Below, piece by piece: positions 51,732 through 60,653 of a stretch of DNA of 64,000 bases. The DNA is from Streptomyces antibioticus (GTDB lineage: Bacteria > Actinomycetota > Actinomycetes > Streptomycetales > Streptomycetaceae): NCBI RefSeq assembly GCF_002019855.1, contig NZ_CM007717.1, positions 4,736,657-4,800,656 on the forward strand, in the 5' to 3' direction. A program made the position numbers and the translations under genes. The notes below the pieces were generated by a model, which saw only the letters and a program-made list of their open reading frames with translations, was not told the DNA's origin and did no database searches. How positions within the stretch are numbered: position 1 is the first letter of the stretch; each line of letters begins with the position of its first letter.

Positions 51732-54700
51732 GTGACACGGCGACGCCAGTGCGAGCTGCGCTTCGGACTGCTGGGCCCACCGGTGCTGTACTGCACCGCC
51801 GCCCCGGATCCTCACGACCCTCAAGAGCCTCACGACCCTCAGGGCACCGGCGTACCGTACGAGACCGTCCGCAGCCCCAAGGTGCGTGCCCTCCTCGCCG
51901 CCCTCCTCCTCGACGCCGGCCGGGTCGTCCCCGTCGAGACGCTCAAGGAGATCCTGTGGGGCGGCGCGCCGCCCGCCTCCGCGCACGCCTCGCTGCACAA
52001 TCACGTGACCCGGCTGCGCCGCCTCCTCGACGACCCGGAGCGCCTGCGCGCCGTCCCGCCCGGCTACCAACTCCGCGTCGCCCAGGGCGAACTGGACGTC
52101 CACCTCTACGACCGTCACATCGCCGCCGCGCGCGGAGCGTACGCCGCCCGCAACTGGGAGCGGGTCGTGCGCGAGTGCGCCGCCGCCCTCGCCCTGTGGC
52201 GCGGCACCCCGCTCAGCGGCCTTCCCTCCGAACTGGGCGGCTACGCCTTCGCCCAGCGCCTGTCCGAGGCCCGGCTGCTCCTGCTGGAGTGGCGCTACGA
52301 CGCCGAACTCGCCCTCGGCGGCAGCCGGCTGGACCGGATCGTCCCGGAGCTGACGGCGCTGGCCGCCGAGCATCCGCTGCGCGAGGCGTACCACCGTCAG
52401 CTCATGCTCGCCCTGTACCGCACCGGCCGCCGGGCCGAGGCGCTCGCCGTCCACCGCGATCTGCGCACCCGGCTCGTCGAGGACCTCGGCATCGAACCGG
52501 GCCCGGCGGTCCGCGAGGCCCATGTGGAGGTGCTGCGCTCACCGGAGGAGGAGACGCGCACGACGACCGTGAGCACCCCGCCCGCCGCCAGCGCCGCCCC
52601 GGTCACCCCTCCGCCCGACATCCGGCGCCCCGCCCAACTCCCGCCGCCGCCCGCTCACTTCACTGGACGGGACGCCCCTCTCCGCCTCCTCGAACACACC
52701 CTCACCGCGTCCGACGGCACCCCGGTCGTCGTCATCAGCGGCATGGCAGGCGTCGGCAAGACCGCCCTCGCGCTCCAGCTCGCACACGCCCTGAAGGAAC
52801 GTTTCACCAGTGGTCAGCTCTATCTGAACCTGCACGGCGCCACCCCCGGCATGACCCCCCTGCCCGTCTGCCAGGCGCTCGCCGCCCTGCTCCGCGACCT
52901 CGGCACCGAGCCCCGGCACATCCCCGAACACCCGGACGCGGCCGCCGCGTTGCTGCGCACCCTGCTCGCCCCGACCCGCACGCTCCTGGTCCTGGACGAC
53001 GCCGCCACCGCCGCCCAGATCCGCCCGCTGCTGCCGGGCGGCCCCGACTGCGCGGTCATCGTCACCAGCCGCTCCCCGCTCACCGCCCTGGACGGCGCCC
53101 ACCGCCTCCCGCTCGGGCCGCTGACCGGCGAGGAGAGCGCCCGCCTGCTCCGCGCCGCGTCGGGCCGCGGACCGCTCACCGCGCCTGGGCCTGCCAGCCC
53201 CGTTTACCCCACTGAGCTGACCAGCCCCGTCGAGCCCACCGGACCCATCAGACCCGCCAGCCCCGTCGAGCCCACCGGGCCGACCGGCCCCACCGGGCCC
53301 GCCAGCCCATTCGACCCCACCGAGCCGAGCAGCCCCACTGAGCCCATCAGACCCGCCAACCCTGTTGACGCCTCCCGCCCGCACGGCACCCCCGACCCCT
53401 TCGACGCCCCGCGCCCGCACGGCACCCCCGACCCCTTCGACGCCCCGCGCCCGCACGGCACCCCGGACCCCCTCGACACCCCCCACCCCCTCGACGCCAC
53501 CCACCCCCTCATCGCCCTCACCGGCCGCCTCCCCCTCGCCCTGCGGATCGTCGCCGCCCGGCTCGCCGCCCGCCGCGCGCTCACCCCGGACGCGCTCGCC
53601 CGGCAGCTCGCCGCCGCCGAGAGCCGGCTGTACCACCTGGAGTACGACGACCTCAGCGTCCGCCGCTCCCTCGCCGTCGCCCACGACGGGCTCGCCGCCT
53701 CCGCCCGCCGTACCGACCGGGACGCGGCGCTCGCCCTGCGCCACATCGGCGCGCTCGACCTGCCCGCCTACGGCGCACCCCTGCTGGCCCGGCTCACCGG
53801 CACCGACGAACGGCACGCCGAGGCCGCCCTGGACCGGCTCGTCGACGTGGCGCTCCTGGAGGAGACGGCGTACGGCCGGTACGTGCCCCACGACCTGGTG
53901 CGGGACTTCGCCCGCGAGCTCGTGGGCACCCGGGACGCGGGCGCCGCCGCCGAGACGGCCCTGCACTGGTACGCGGCCAGGGCCGAGCACGTCCTCACCG
54001 CGATCGTCGCCCCCGGGCTCGACCGGGACGACCGCCGCCGCCCCACCACGGCCCAGCCCGCCGCGCACGAGGAGCACGTGCGGGCCGTACCGCCCTTCGA
54101 CGGTCCCGAGGCGGCCTTTGCCTGGGGCGACGCGGAGCTGGAGAACATCGTCGCCCTGGTGGAGAGCCGCGCCGACGCCTCGGGGGACGCGCCCCTCGTC
54201 TCCACCCTGCTGCGGCTGCTCTTCCCCTATCTCCACCGCCGCGGCCGGGTCGCCGAGATGGAGATGCTCGGGCGCACCGCGCTGCGCACGGCCCGCCGGC
54301 TCGGGGACGAGGCCGCCGAGGCGTACGCGCTGGGCGACCTCGCCGGCCTGCACTTCCTGACCGGCCGCCAGAAGGACGCGCTCGCGCTCAACGGACGGGC
54401 CCTGGTCATCTGGCGCCGCCTCGGCCGCCCCTCCTGGATCCGCCGCTGCCTCAACAACCGGGGTCTGCTGCTGGAGAACCTCGGCCGCTACGACGAGTCC
54501 GGCGCCGCCCTCCGCCAGAGCCTGGAGTACTCCCGGCAGCTCGACGACCCCTACGGCGAGGCCGTCACCCACAGCCACCTCGGCAACCTCTACGAGCACA
54601 CCGACCCGCGCGCCGCCATCGAGCAGCACCGGCGTTCGCTGGCCCTGGGGGAGGAGATCGGGGCCGTGATCGTGCGGCACTCGGCGCACTGCAACATCGG

Positions 54701-55130
54701 CTACGCCCATCTCTCCCTCGGCGAACCGGCCGCCGCCCTGCCGCACTTCGAGGAGAGCCTGCGCATCCTGGGCGGCCACGGCGACTGGCACGGCGAGTCC
54801 CAGACCCGGCTCGGCGCCGTCCGCGCGCTGCGGCTGCTGGGCCGCACCGAACGGGCGCTCGGGGAGTGCGCCGAACTCCTGCGCCGCGCCGAGACCCGCG
54901 CCGACCGCTACACCGGCGGCCTCGCCCGGCACCAGTACGGCCTGCTGCTGGTTGAGCGGGGGCGGCCGGACGAGGCGTACGAGGAGTGGCGACGGGCCCT
55001 GGCGGCTCTGGACGGGACGGACGCGACGGCGGTCGTCCGCGAACTGTGGGACCTCCTCGCGGAGGAGAGGGGACAAAACAACACCCGGCTCACTTCGCGT
55101 CCGCATAGCACTCCACCACCGCCGTGGTGA
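51732..55130 (+). CDS. AfsR-like regulator: SARP + BTAD + NB-ARC + TPR
   Basis: A 1132-residue protein. Residues ~8-100 are an OmpR-type winged helix (SPKVRALLAALLLDAGRVVP) and ~105-260 the bacterial transcriptional activation domain (LREAYHRQLMLALYRTGR). The NB-ARC has Walker A ISGMAGVGKTALALQLAH (~336-353), LLVLDDAATA and TGRLPLALRIV. Residues ~487-593 are a Pro-rich low-complexity insertion (PTGPTGPTGPASP, and RPHGTPDPFDAP three times) splitting the NB-ARC just before its GRLP motif. TPR repeats fill the rest (SHLGNLYEHTDPRAAIEQHR). SARPs activate antibiotic-cluster genes, and AfsR types respond to phosphorylation and ATP. It converges with, and overlaps by 41 bp, the DNA polymerase gene. 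Confidence 0.92.
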   Translation: MTRRRQCELRFGLLGPPVLYCTAAPDPHDPQEPHDPQGTGVPYETVRSPKVRALLAALLLDAGRVVPVETLKEILWGGAPPASAHASLHNHVTRLRRLLDDPERLRAVPPGYQLRVAQGELDVHLYDRHIAAARGAYAARNWERVVRECAAALALWRGTPLSGLPSELGGYAFAQRLSEARLLLLEWRYDAELALGGSRLDRIVPELTALAAEHPLREAYHRQLMLALYRTGRRAEALAVHRDLRTRLVEDLGIEPGPAVREAHVEVLRSPEEETRTTTVSTPPAASAAPVTPPPDIRRPAQLPPPPAHFTGRDAPLRLLEHTLTASDGTPVVVISGMAGVGKTALALQLAHALKERFTSGQLYLNLHGATPGMTPLPVCQALAALLRDLGTEPRHIPEHPDAAAALLRTLLAPTRTLLVLDDAATAAQIRPLLPGGPDCAVIVTSRSPLTALDGAHRLPLGPLTGEESARLLRAASGRGPLTAPGPASPVYPTELTSPVEPTGPIRPASPVEPTGPTGPTGPASPFDPTEPSSPTEPIRPANPVDASRPHGTPDPFDAPRPHGTPDPFDAPRPHGTPDPLDTPHPLDATHPLIALTGRLPLALRIVAARLAARRALTPDALARQLAAAESRLYHLEYDDLSVRRSLAVAHDGLAASARRTDRDAALALRHIGALDLPAYGAPLLARLTGTDERHAEAALDRLVDVALLEETAYGRYVPHDLVRDFARELVGTRDAGAAAETALHWYAARAEHVLTAIVAPGLDRDDRRRPTTAQPAAHEEHVRAVPPFDGPEAAFAWGDAELENIVALVESRADASGDAPLVSTLLRLLFPYLHRRGRVAEMEMLGRTALRTARRLGDEAAEAYALGDLAGLHFLTGRQKDALALNGRALVIWRRLGRPSWIRRCLNNRGLLLENLGRYDESGAALRQSLEYSRQLDDPYGEAVTHSHLGNLYEHTDPRAAIEQHRRSLALGEEIGAVIVRHSAHCNIGYAHLSLGEPAAALPHFEESLRILGGHGDWHGESQTRLGAVRALRLLGRTERALGECAELLRRAETRADRYTGGLARHQYGLLLVERGRPDEAYEEWRRALAALDGTDATAVVRELWDLLAEERGQNNTRLTSRPHSTPPPPW

Positions 55131-56808
55131 ACGGAATCCGCACCGGCGTCTCCCCGAACGTCAGCCGCGCGGCCAGGTCGGACGCCTCGCGGATGGCCGC
55201 GACGACCGCCTCGGCCTCCTCCCGCGGACAGTGCACGATCACCTCGTCGTGCTGGAAGAACACCAGCTCGGCCGCCATGTCCGCACAGCTTCTGCGGAGC
55301 GCGGCGAGCAGCAGCAGGGTCCAGTCGGCGGCGCTGCCCTGGACGACGAAGTTCCGGGCGAAGCGGCCCCGCGCGCGGGCGTCGGTCGAGGCGTAGCCGG
55401 GGCCCCACTGCTCCGCTGCGCCCCCACTCCCGCCGCCCGTCCCGGAGTCGTCCTCGTCCAGCGGGATGCCCGCCTCCTCGGTGCCGTCGTCGCCGGTGCG
55501 GACGGCCGGCGGGCAGGTCCGGCCGAGCCAGGTGCGCACCAGCCGCCCTTCCTCCCCGGCCCGGGCCGCGTCGTCGACGTAGGCCACCGCGCGCGGGAAG
55601 CGGCGGCGCAGCGCGGCGAGGTTCTTCAGGCCGTCGCCGGAGGTCTGGCCGTAGACCGCGCCGAGAACGGCGATCTTGGCCTGGTCGCGGTCGCCGGAGA
55701 AGGCGCGGTCGGAGACGGACTGGTAGAGGTCGGTCTCCCGGCCCGCCACCTCCATCAGCCCGGGGTCGCGGGAGATCGCCGCGAGGACGCGGGGTTCCAT
55801 CTGGGCGGCGTCGGCGACGACCAGCCGCCAGCCGGGGTCGGCGACCACGGCCCGCCGGATCACCTTGGGGATCTGGAGGGCGCCCCCGCCGTTGGTCACC
55901 CAGCGGCCGGTGACCGTGCCGTGGGCGAGGAACTCGGGCCGGAACCGGCCCTCGCGCACCCAGTCCTGGAGCCAGGACCAGCCGTGGGCGACCCAGATGC
56001 GATACAGCTTCTTGTACTCGATCAGCGGCTTCACGGCCGGATGGTCGAGGGACTCGATCTCCCAGCGCCGGGTCGATCTGATCCTGATCCCGGCCCGGCC
56101 GAAGGCCCTGATCACATCGGCGGGCAGATCGGGGCGGACCCGGTGGCCGAACGCGGCGGACACCTCCTCGGCCAGCTCCACCAGGCGGCGGGGCTCGCCG
56201 CCGCCCGCGTACCGCTCGCCGAGCAGGTCGTGGAGCACCGCGCGGTGCACCTCGGCGCTCCACGGCAGACCCGCGCGGTTCATCTCGGCGGCCACCAGCA
56301 TCCCCGCCGACTCGGCCGCCGTCAGCAGACGCATCCGGTCGGGGTGCCCGGCCCGGTCGTGGCGCTGCTGCTGCTCGGCGTAGACCTCGGCGAGGTCGGC
56401 CAGCGGCATCGGTGCCGAGCGCACCGACTGCGGCTCGAACAGCGAGGACTGGGCGCCGGGCGCGGCGGACCGCTGCGGCGGGTCGGGCGGTACGGGGCCG
56501 CCGCGCAGCCGGGCCAGGGCCGCGGCCGCGGAGCGGGGTTCCCCGTACCGCCCCTCGTGGCCCAGGAGGAGGGTCTCGGCGTCCTCGACGTCGTAGCACC
56601 GCTCGACTCGCACCCCCGTGGCGAGCAGACGCGGATACACCTCGGCCGTGGAACGCCAGACCCAGCGGGTGACCTCGGGCCGCTCGCGCACGGCCCGGGA
56701 CAGATCCGCCTCCCGCAGTACGGGACCGGCGGGCAGCCCGTCCGGACCGAGGGCCGCCAGCTCCACGCCGCCGTCCTCGACCGGAGCGAGCACCCACCGA
56801 TCGACCAC
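55090..56808 (-). CDS. Family A DNA polymerase without 5' nuclease domain
   Basis: A 572-residue PolA-like protein, annotated in Streptomyces as bifunctional 3'-5' exonuclease/DNA polymerase. Polymerase motif A is VVADAAQMEPRVLAAISRD (Asp kept), the O helix is RDQAKIAVLGAVYGQTSG (Arg/Lys kept, though Phe of the usual NFG..YG is replaced), and motif C is FFQHDEVIVH. About 180 N-terminal residues take the place of the exonuclease domain; its DxE residues are not evident. An insert of about 30 Gly/Asp/Glu residues (DEDDSGTGGGSGGAAEQW) lies before motif C. GTG start. Likely a DNA repair polymerase. Confidence 0.85.
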   Translation of the reverse strand: MVDRWVLAPVEDGGVELAALGPDGLPAGPVLREADLSRAVRERPEVTRWVWRSTAEVYPRLLATGVRVERCYDVEDAETLLLGHEGRYGEPRSAAAALARLRGGPVPPDPPQRSAAPGAQSSLFEPQSVRSAPMPLADLAEVYAEQQQRHDRAGHPDRMRLLTAAESAGMLVAAEMNRAGLPWSAEVHRAVLHDLLGERYAGGGEPRRLVELAEEVSAAFGHRVRPDLPADVIRAFGRAGIRIRSTRRWEIESLDHPAVKPLIEYKKLYRIWVAHGWSWLQDWVREGRFRPEFLAHGTVTGRWVTNGGGALQIPKVIRRAVVADPGWRLVVADAAQMEPRVLAAISRDPGLMEVAGRETDLYQSVSDRAFSGDRDQAKIAVLGAVYGQTSGDGLKNLAALRRRFPRAVAYVDDAARAGEEGRLVRTWLGRTCPPAVRTGDDGTEEAGIPLDEDDSGTGGGSGGAAEQWGPGYASTDARARGRFARNFVVQGSAADWTLLLLAALRRSCADMAAELVFFQHDEVIVHCPREEAEAVVAAIREASDLAARLTFGETPVRIPFTTAVVECYADAK

Positions 56809-56854
56809 ACCGCGAGTCTGCCAGGGGGGTCTGACAACGGCCCTTGACCTGCTG

Positions 56855-56890
56855 TTTCAGGGGCCGCCTCAGTTTCAGGGGCCGCCTCAG
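56855..56890. repeat. 18-bp perfect tandem duplication
   Basis: TTTCAGGGGCCGCCTCAG occurs twice in direct succession (56855-56872 and 56873-56890). The second copy covers the stop codon of the Clp-N gene. It lies in the gap between that gene and the DNA polymerase start. Confidence 0.9.
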
Positions 56891-57621
56891 CCCTCGGTCC
56901 GCTGCGCCGCCACGATGTCGGCCAGGGCCTTCGCCACGTACAGCTCGGTGGCGGCCTTGTCGATGCCGAGGCCGGTCAGGACGCCCTCGCCGTTCTCGAA
57001 CTCCAGCAGGGCCAGCAGGATGTGCTCGGTGCCGACGTAGTTGTGGCCGAGGCGCAGGGCCTCGCGGAAGGTCAGCTCCAGGACCTTCTTGGCGTCCGAG
57101 CCGTACGGCACCAGCTCCGGCACCTCGTCGGCGGCCGGCGGCAGTACGGCGGTGGCGGCCGCGCGGACCGCGTCGAGGGTGACGCCCTGCGCGACCAGGG
57201 CCTTCGCCGCGAGGCCCTCGGGCTCGGAGAGCAGCCCGAGCACCAGATGGGCGGGCAGCCCCTCGGTGTTGCCCGCGGACTTGGACGCGCTGTGGGCGGC
57301 CATGACCGTGCTCCGCGCGCGGGGGGTGTAGCGGCTGAAGCCCTGGCTGTCGTCCAGGTCGACGGACTCCTTCGGCACGAACCGCTTCTGCGCGGCCTGC
57401 CGGGTGACGCCCATGCTGCGCCCGATGTCGGTCCAGGAGGCGCCGGAGCGGCGGGCCTGGTCGACGAAGTGCCCGATCAGATGGTCGGAGACCTCGCCGA
57501 GGTGCTCCGCTGCGATCACGGCGTCCTGGAGCTGTTCGAGGGGCTCCTCGTGGACCTTCTTGATGGCCGCGATGAGGTCGTCGAGACGGATGGAGGCGGT
57601 GGGTTCCGGTCGCTGCGTCAT
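56887..57621 (-). CDS. Clp N-domain protein with N-terminal helix-turn-helix
   Basis: A 244-residue protein. Residues ~55-80 hold a DNA-binding-like helix-turn-helix (ASWTDIGRSMGVTRQAAQKRF). Residues ~95-240 are two Clp repeat (ClpC/ClpA N-domain) motifs (YTPRARSTVMAAHSASKSAG, then HNYVGTEHILLALLEFENGEG). There is no AAA+ domain, so it is not a protease ATPase; it may recruit substrates to ClpC or act as a DNA-bound sensor. Its ATG lies at the +1 distance from a good promoter, so the mRNA should be leaderless. The promoter is covered by two near-identical inverted repeats. Confidence 0.85.
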   Translation of the reverse strand: MTQRPEPTASIRLDDLIAAIKKVHEEPLEQLQDAVIAAEHLGEVSDHLIGHFVDQARRSGASWTDIGRSMGVTRQAAQKRFVPKESVDLDDSQGFSRYTPRARSTVMAAHSASKSAGNTEGLPAHLVLGLLSEPEGLAAKALVAQGVTLDAVRAAATAVLPPAADEVPELVPYGSDAKKVLELTFREALRLGHNYVGTEHILLALLEFENGEGVLTGLGIDKAATELYVAKALADIVAAQRTEG

Positions 57622-57669
57622 GTGTCAACCGTAGGTTGACACCCCTGCACTGTCAACCTCGGGTTGTCA
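57622..57669 (-). promoter_or_regulatory. Leaderless promoter with two inverted-repeat operators for the Clp-N gene
   Basis: On the minus strand, TTGACA (57656-57651), a 17-bp spacer, TACGGT (57633-57628), then six bases to the ATG. Two inverted repeats cover it: TGTCAACC-GTA-GGTTGACA (57623-57641) and TGTCAACC-TCG-GGTTGTCA (57651-57669), centres 28 bp apart. The -35 lies inside the second and the -10 inside the first, as expected for repression. No space for a ribosome binding site remains. Confidence 0.7.
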
Positions 57670-57728
57670 CTCGGCTCGGGTGTGCTCCCGTCCGGCCGGC
57701 GTCCACGCGCGCGTGACACCATCGACCC

Positions 57729-58850
57729 GTGAGCAGCACCCCCGACCCTCCCGGCACCGTCGACCGCGCCCTGCGGACCGCCCTCTACGACACCGCCGAC
57801 TCCGCCCTCGACGCGGGCGCCTCCCTGCTCGCCTCCGACCCCGCCGGGGACGCCGAACTCGCCCGGCGCGGAACGGAGTTCGTGGCCGCGGCCTGGCGGC
57901 GCGGCTGGCAGCCCGCCGACGTCGTACGCCTGGTGCGCCGGGACCTGGACGACGTCCACGTACGGCTGGCCGCCGCGCTGATCCGCGCGCAGGCGCCGGA
58001 CGACCGGGCGCGCGGCCCCCGCTGGACGGCCCAGCTCGCCGAGCTGCCCGAGGGCGACCCGCCCCGCACGGACCGCTTCTCGCACGCCACGGCCGTCCTG
58101 GAGCTGTACCGCCTGCTGCTGCGGCTGCCCGCGCTCGAACCCCTGGAGGAGCACACGGAACGGCGGCCGGGGCGGCGCTCCGACTCCAAGACGCTCACCC
58201 GGATCCGCGCCCTGCTCGCCAAGGCGGAGGCGACCGGCTATCCGGAGGAGGCGGAGGCCCTCACCGCGAAGGCGCAGGAGCTGATGGCCCGGCACAGCGT
58301 CGACGAGGCCCTGCTCGACGCCGCGGCGCCGGACCCGCACGCGCCCGGCGCCTGCCGGATCGGCGTGGAGCCGCCCTACGAGCAGGCCAAGGCGGTGCTG
58401 CTGGACGCGGTCGCCGGCGCCAACCACTGCAAGGCCGTGTGGAACGAACCCTTCTGCTTCTCCACCGTCGTCGGCTTCGAGGCCGACCTGGAGGCCGTGG
58501 AACTCCTCTTCACGTCACTCCTCGTGCAGGCGCACACCGCGATGACCAGGGCGGAGGCCGCGCAGCGGGCCGGCGGACGCAAGCGGACCAAGACCTTCCG
58601 GCAGTCGTTCCTGGCGGCCTACGCCCACCGCATAGGCACCCGGCTCACGGCCGCCGCCGAGACCCAGGTCGGCGACGACCTGCTGCCGGTCCTCGCCACC
58701 CGCGAGGTCGCGGTCACCGCGGCGACGGACCGGCTGTTCCCGGACACGGTCACCACCCGGCTGCGCGGGGTCACCGACGAGGCGGGCTGGACCGAGGGCG
58801 CCGAGGCCGCCGACCGCGCCCAGGTCCGCCCCCGCACCCGCCTGCCGTAG
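57729..58850 (+). CDS. DUF2786 domain protein
   Basis: A 373-residue protein. Residues ~153-192 form the DUF2786 motif, SKTLTRIRALLAKAEATGYP followed by EEAEALTAKAQELMARHSVD, a small helical domain of unknown role. The region after it (EAVELLFTSLLVQAHTAM, FRQSFLAAYAHRIGTRL) matches the C-terminal part usual in actinobacterial members. About 150 helical, Arg/Ala-rich N-terminal residues are added. GTG at 57729. It diverges from the Clp-N gene with 107 bp between starts, so the inverted repeats there could also control it. Confidence 0.82.
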   Translation: MSSTPDPPGTVDRALRTALYDTADSALDAGASLLASDPAGDAELARRGTEFVAAAWRRGWQPADVVRLVRRDLDDVHVRLAAALIRAQAPDDRARGPRWTAQLAELPEGDPPRTDRFSHATAVLELYRLLLRLPALEPLEEHTERRPGRRSDSKTLTRIRALLAKAEATGYPEEAEALTAKAQELMARHSVDEALLDAAAPDPHAPGACRIGVEPPYEQAKAVLLDAVAGANHCKAVWNEPFCFSTVVGFEADLEAVELLFTSLLVQAHTAMTRAEAAQRAGGRKRTKTFRQSFLAAYAHRIGTRLTAAAETQVGDDLLPVLATREVAVTAATDRLFPDTVTTRLRGVTDEAGWTEGAEAADRAQVRPRTRLP

Positions 58851-58871
58851 ATCACCGCGGGCGTACGTACG

Positions 58872-59411
58872 TCAGTCGCCCGCCTGCTGGAACGCGCTCA
58901 CCGAGGCGTCCGGCGCGTCACCCTCGCCCTCGTCCGTGAGCGCCACGTCGCCGTACGACCACGCGAAGTCCGTCGTCTCCTCGGCGCCCGGCAGGCCGTA
59001 GCGCACGGTCTTGACGGCGAGGCTCTTCGCACCGCTCTCGCCCCGCACGTACGTGATCGTGAACGACGTGGTGCCCTGCTCGGCGAGCGTGATCTTCCGC
59101 GCCTCCGCGGCCGGGTCGTTGGCCACGGCCGCCGTCCTGCTGCCCGCGACCAGGCCGACGGCGGGGAAGCCGTCCAGGACGCACTCGGCGCCCTTGTTGG
59201 TCAGGGTGACGGTGACGTTGCCGCTGTCCCCGGCGGCGGGGGCGGCGTTGGCGGTCACCTCGGGGGAGAGGTCGGCGGCGGCGCAGGCGGTGTCGGCTGC
59301 CTTGCCCGTGCCGTCGTCCGAACCCTGCGCGTCGCCGCTGTCGTCGCCGGAACAGGCGGTGAGGAGGAGAGCCGCCGCGAGGGCGGTGACGGTGATCGGA
59401 ACGGCGCGCAT
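58872..59411 (-). CDS. Lipoprotein with DUF4232-like domain
   Basis: A 179-residue protein. ATG at 59411 starts a lipoprotein signal ending in ALLLTACSGDDS. After an acidic Gly/Asp linker, an Ig-like beta domain follows, with GNVTVTLTNKGAECVLDGFP and a paired Cys near residue 40, typical of DUF4232 proteins that are anchored outside the membrane in Streptomyces. Function unknown. It is in the same direction as the next lipoprotein gene, 148 bp away, and may be a separate unit. It converges with the DUF2786 gene. Confidence 0.82.
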   Translation of the reverse strand: MRAVPITVTALAAALLLTACSGDDSGDAQGSDDGTGKAADTACAAADLSPEVTANAAPAAGDSGNVTVTLTNKGAECVLDGFPAVGLVAGSRTAAVANDPAAEARKITLAEQGTTSFTITYVRGESGAKSLAVKTVRYGLPGAEETTDFAWSYGDVALTDEGEGDAPDASVSAFQQAGD

Positions 59412-59558
59412 ATGTGGTCCCCTGAGTGTCGTGACGGTGCTCGAAGGATCATCACGCACGCGTGCCGCCCCGCGTCGCCCACCCCCGCACCAACCACCTG
59501 TGTGAGTGGTCCGCCGGGAAAGGGCGCGGGCTCCTACGCGGGCTCCCTACGCGGCTCC

Positions 59559-60059
59559 CTATTCCAGCCCGGCCGTCGGCAGACCCTCCGGCCACTGGCC
59601 GCCCTCCGCCTTGGTGTACGTCTCCTCGCCGGCCGCGCCCTCCCAGGTGACCTTGAGGGAGCCGGCGTCGACGGAGTCCACCATGCCGGTGGTGCGGTCC
59701 TTCGTGCCGGTGGTGCACGAGAGGCGGATCATCCGCATGCCCGCCTCCTCCCCGGCGGACCCGCTGCACACGGTCCCGCCGGTCGCGAACAGGGCGGCCT
59801 GCTTCCCGGTGATGATCAGCGCCACCGCCTTCCCGTCCGCCGTGGCCAGCCAACTGCCCTCCAGCTCACCGGCGGCCCCGGGCGTCGACCCGCTCGCACC
59901 TCCGGTGTCCGCGGTGACCGAGGCGGACGGCGTACCCGAGGAGCCGTCGTCCGAACCGCCGTCGTCACTGCACCCGCCGAGCGCGACCACGCCGGCCAAC
60001 GCGGCGACGGCCCAGACCGGTCGCCGGAACGCCCCGCGCGAGAAGATCCCCGTAGTCAC
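59559..60059 (-). CDS. Small lipoprotein, unknown
   Basis: A 166-residue protein. Signal VWAVAALAGVVALGGCSDDG has the lipobox LGGC. A Ser/Gly/Thr/Asp-rich linker follows, then a compact domain with LEGSWLATADGKAVALIITG and two Cys that could pair (GTVCSGSAG, LSCTTGTKD). No known family recognised. GTG at 60059 is favoured because GGAG lies 6 bases upstream; the frame runs on to a TTG at 60071. Confidence 0.72.
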   Translation of the reverse strand: MTTGIFSRGAFRRPVWAVAALAGVVALGGCSDDGGSDDGSSGTPSASVTADTGGASGSTPGAAGELEGSWLATADGKAVALIITGKQAALFATGGTVCSGSAGEEAGMRMIRLSCTTGTKDRTTGMVDSVDAGSLKVTWEGAAGEETYTKAEGGQWPEGLPTAGLE

Positions 60060-60180
60060 CACTGGCTCCAAGCTGTATCCGGCCGACAGTCCCGCAGCAA
60101 GCTACCAGCCGACCTGCGACCAGACCCGGGTCCGGCAGGAACGCACCCCGGCACACTGTCGCCCGGCCGGGACGGACGGC

Positions 60181-60215
60181 CTCCCCCTCCCCCTCCCCCT
60201 CCCCCTCCCCCTCCC
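60181..60215. repeat. CTCCCC hexamer repeat, about 5.8 copies
   Basis: Perfect simple repeat within a 590-bp gap (60060-60653) where no gene is evident. On the minus strand it is (GGGGAG)n, a sequence type able to form G-quadruplexes. The gap's only long ORFs are GC-rich frames with Gly/Arg/Pro low complexity on both strands. Confidence 0.85.
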
Positions 60216-60359
60216 GGGCCGCCTCCCGCAGCAGCCCCGCGCGACTTGGCCGGGCCGGCACGCGCGCGTGGTCCGGCCAGGTCGCTCGGCCCGGCCCGCA
60301 AACGTCGCCGGCCCGGCGTGCAGACCTCGCCCGCGCCTGCGGGCGGTGCGACGCGTTCT

Positions 60360-60388
60360 GGGGGGGGGGGCGGGACGCGCCCCCCCCC
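60360..60388. repeat. G11 / C9 homopolymer hairpin
   Basis: Eleven G residues (60360-60370), then CGGGACGCG, then nine C residues (60380-60388). The two tracts can pair as a stem of about 9 bp. It may act as a terminator for rpsN or be a slippage-prone site; sequencing errors are also common in such tracts. Confidence 0.6.
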
Positions 60389-60653
60389 AGGAGGCACACG
60401 CGACCCAGCAGGCGCACGCGACGCCGCACGCGCGCGTGGTCCGACCGGCCCGCGCGGACCGCCCCAAAGGCACCACCGGGACGGCCTGTACGCACCCTCG
60501 CCCACCTCGCGGCCGGAAGGCGTGCCTCCGGCCGCGCGCCCCGCAGCAGCCGCACCTGACTCCCGCCCCGGGGCGGACGGGAGGGCACCCACCCGGGCAA
60601 GGAGGAGGGTCACCCGGCAGACACGCGCACCCGCACCCGCACTCCCACCCCCA

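Noticed and set aside
60056..60613. 185-codon minus-strand ORF rich in Gly/Pro between the lipoprotein and rpsN
   Set aside because: It consists largely of simple repeats and a poly-Gly run, with no recognisable domain or start signal.
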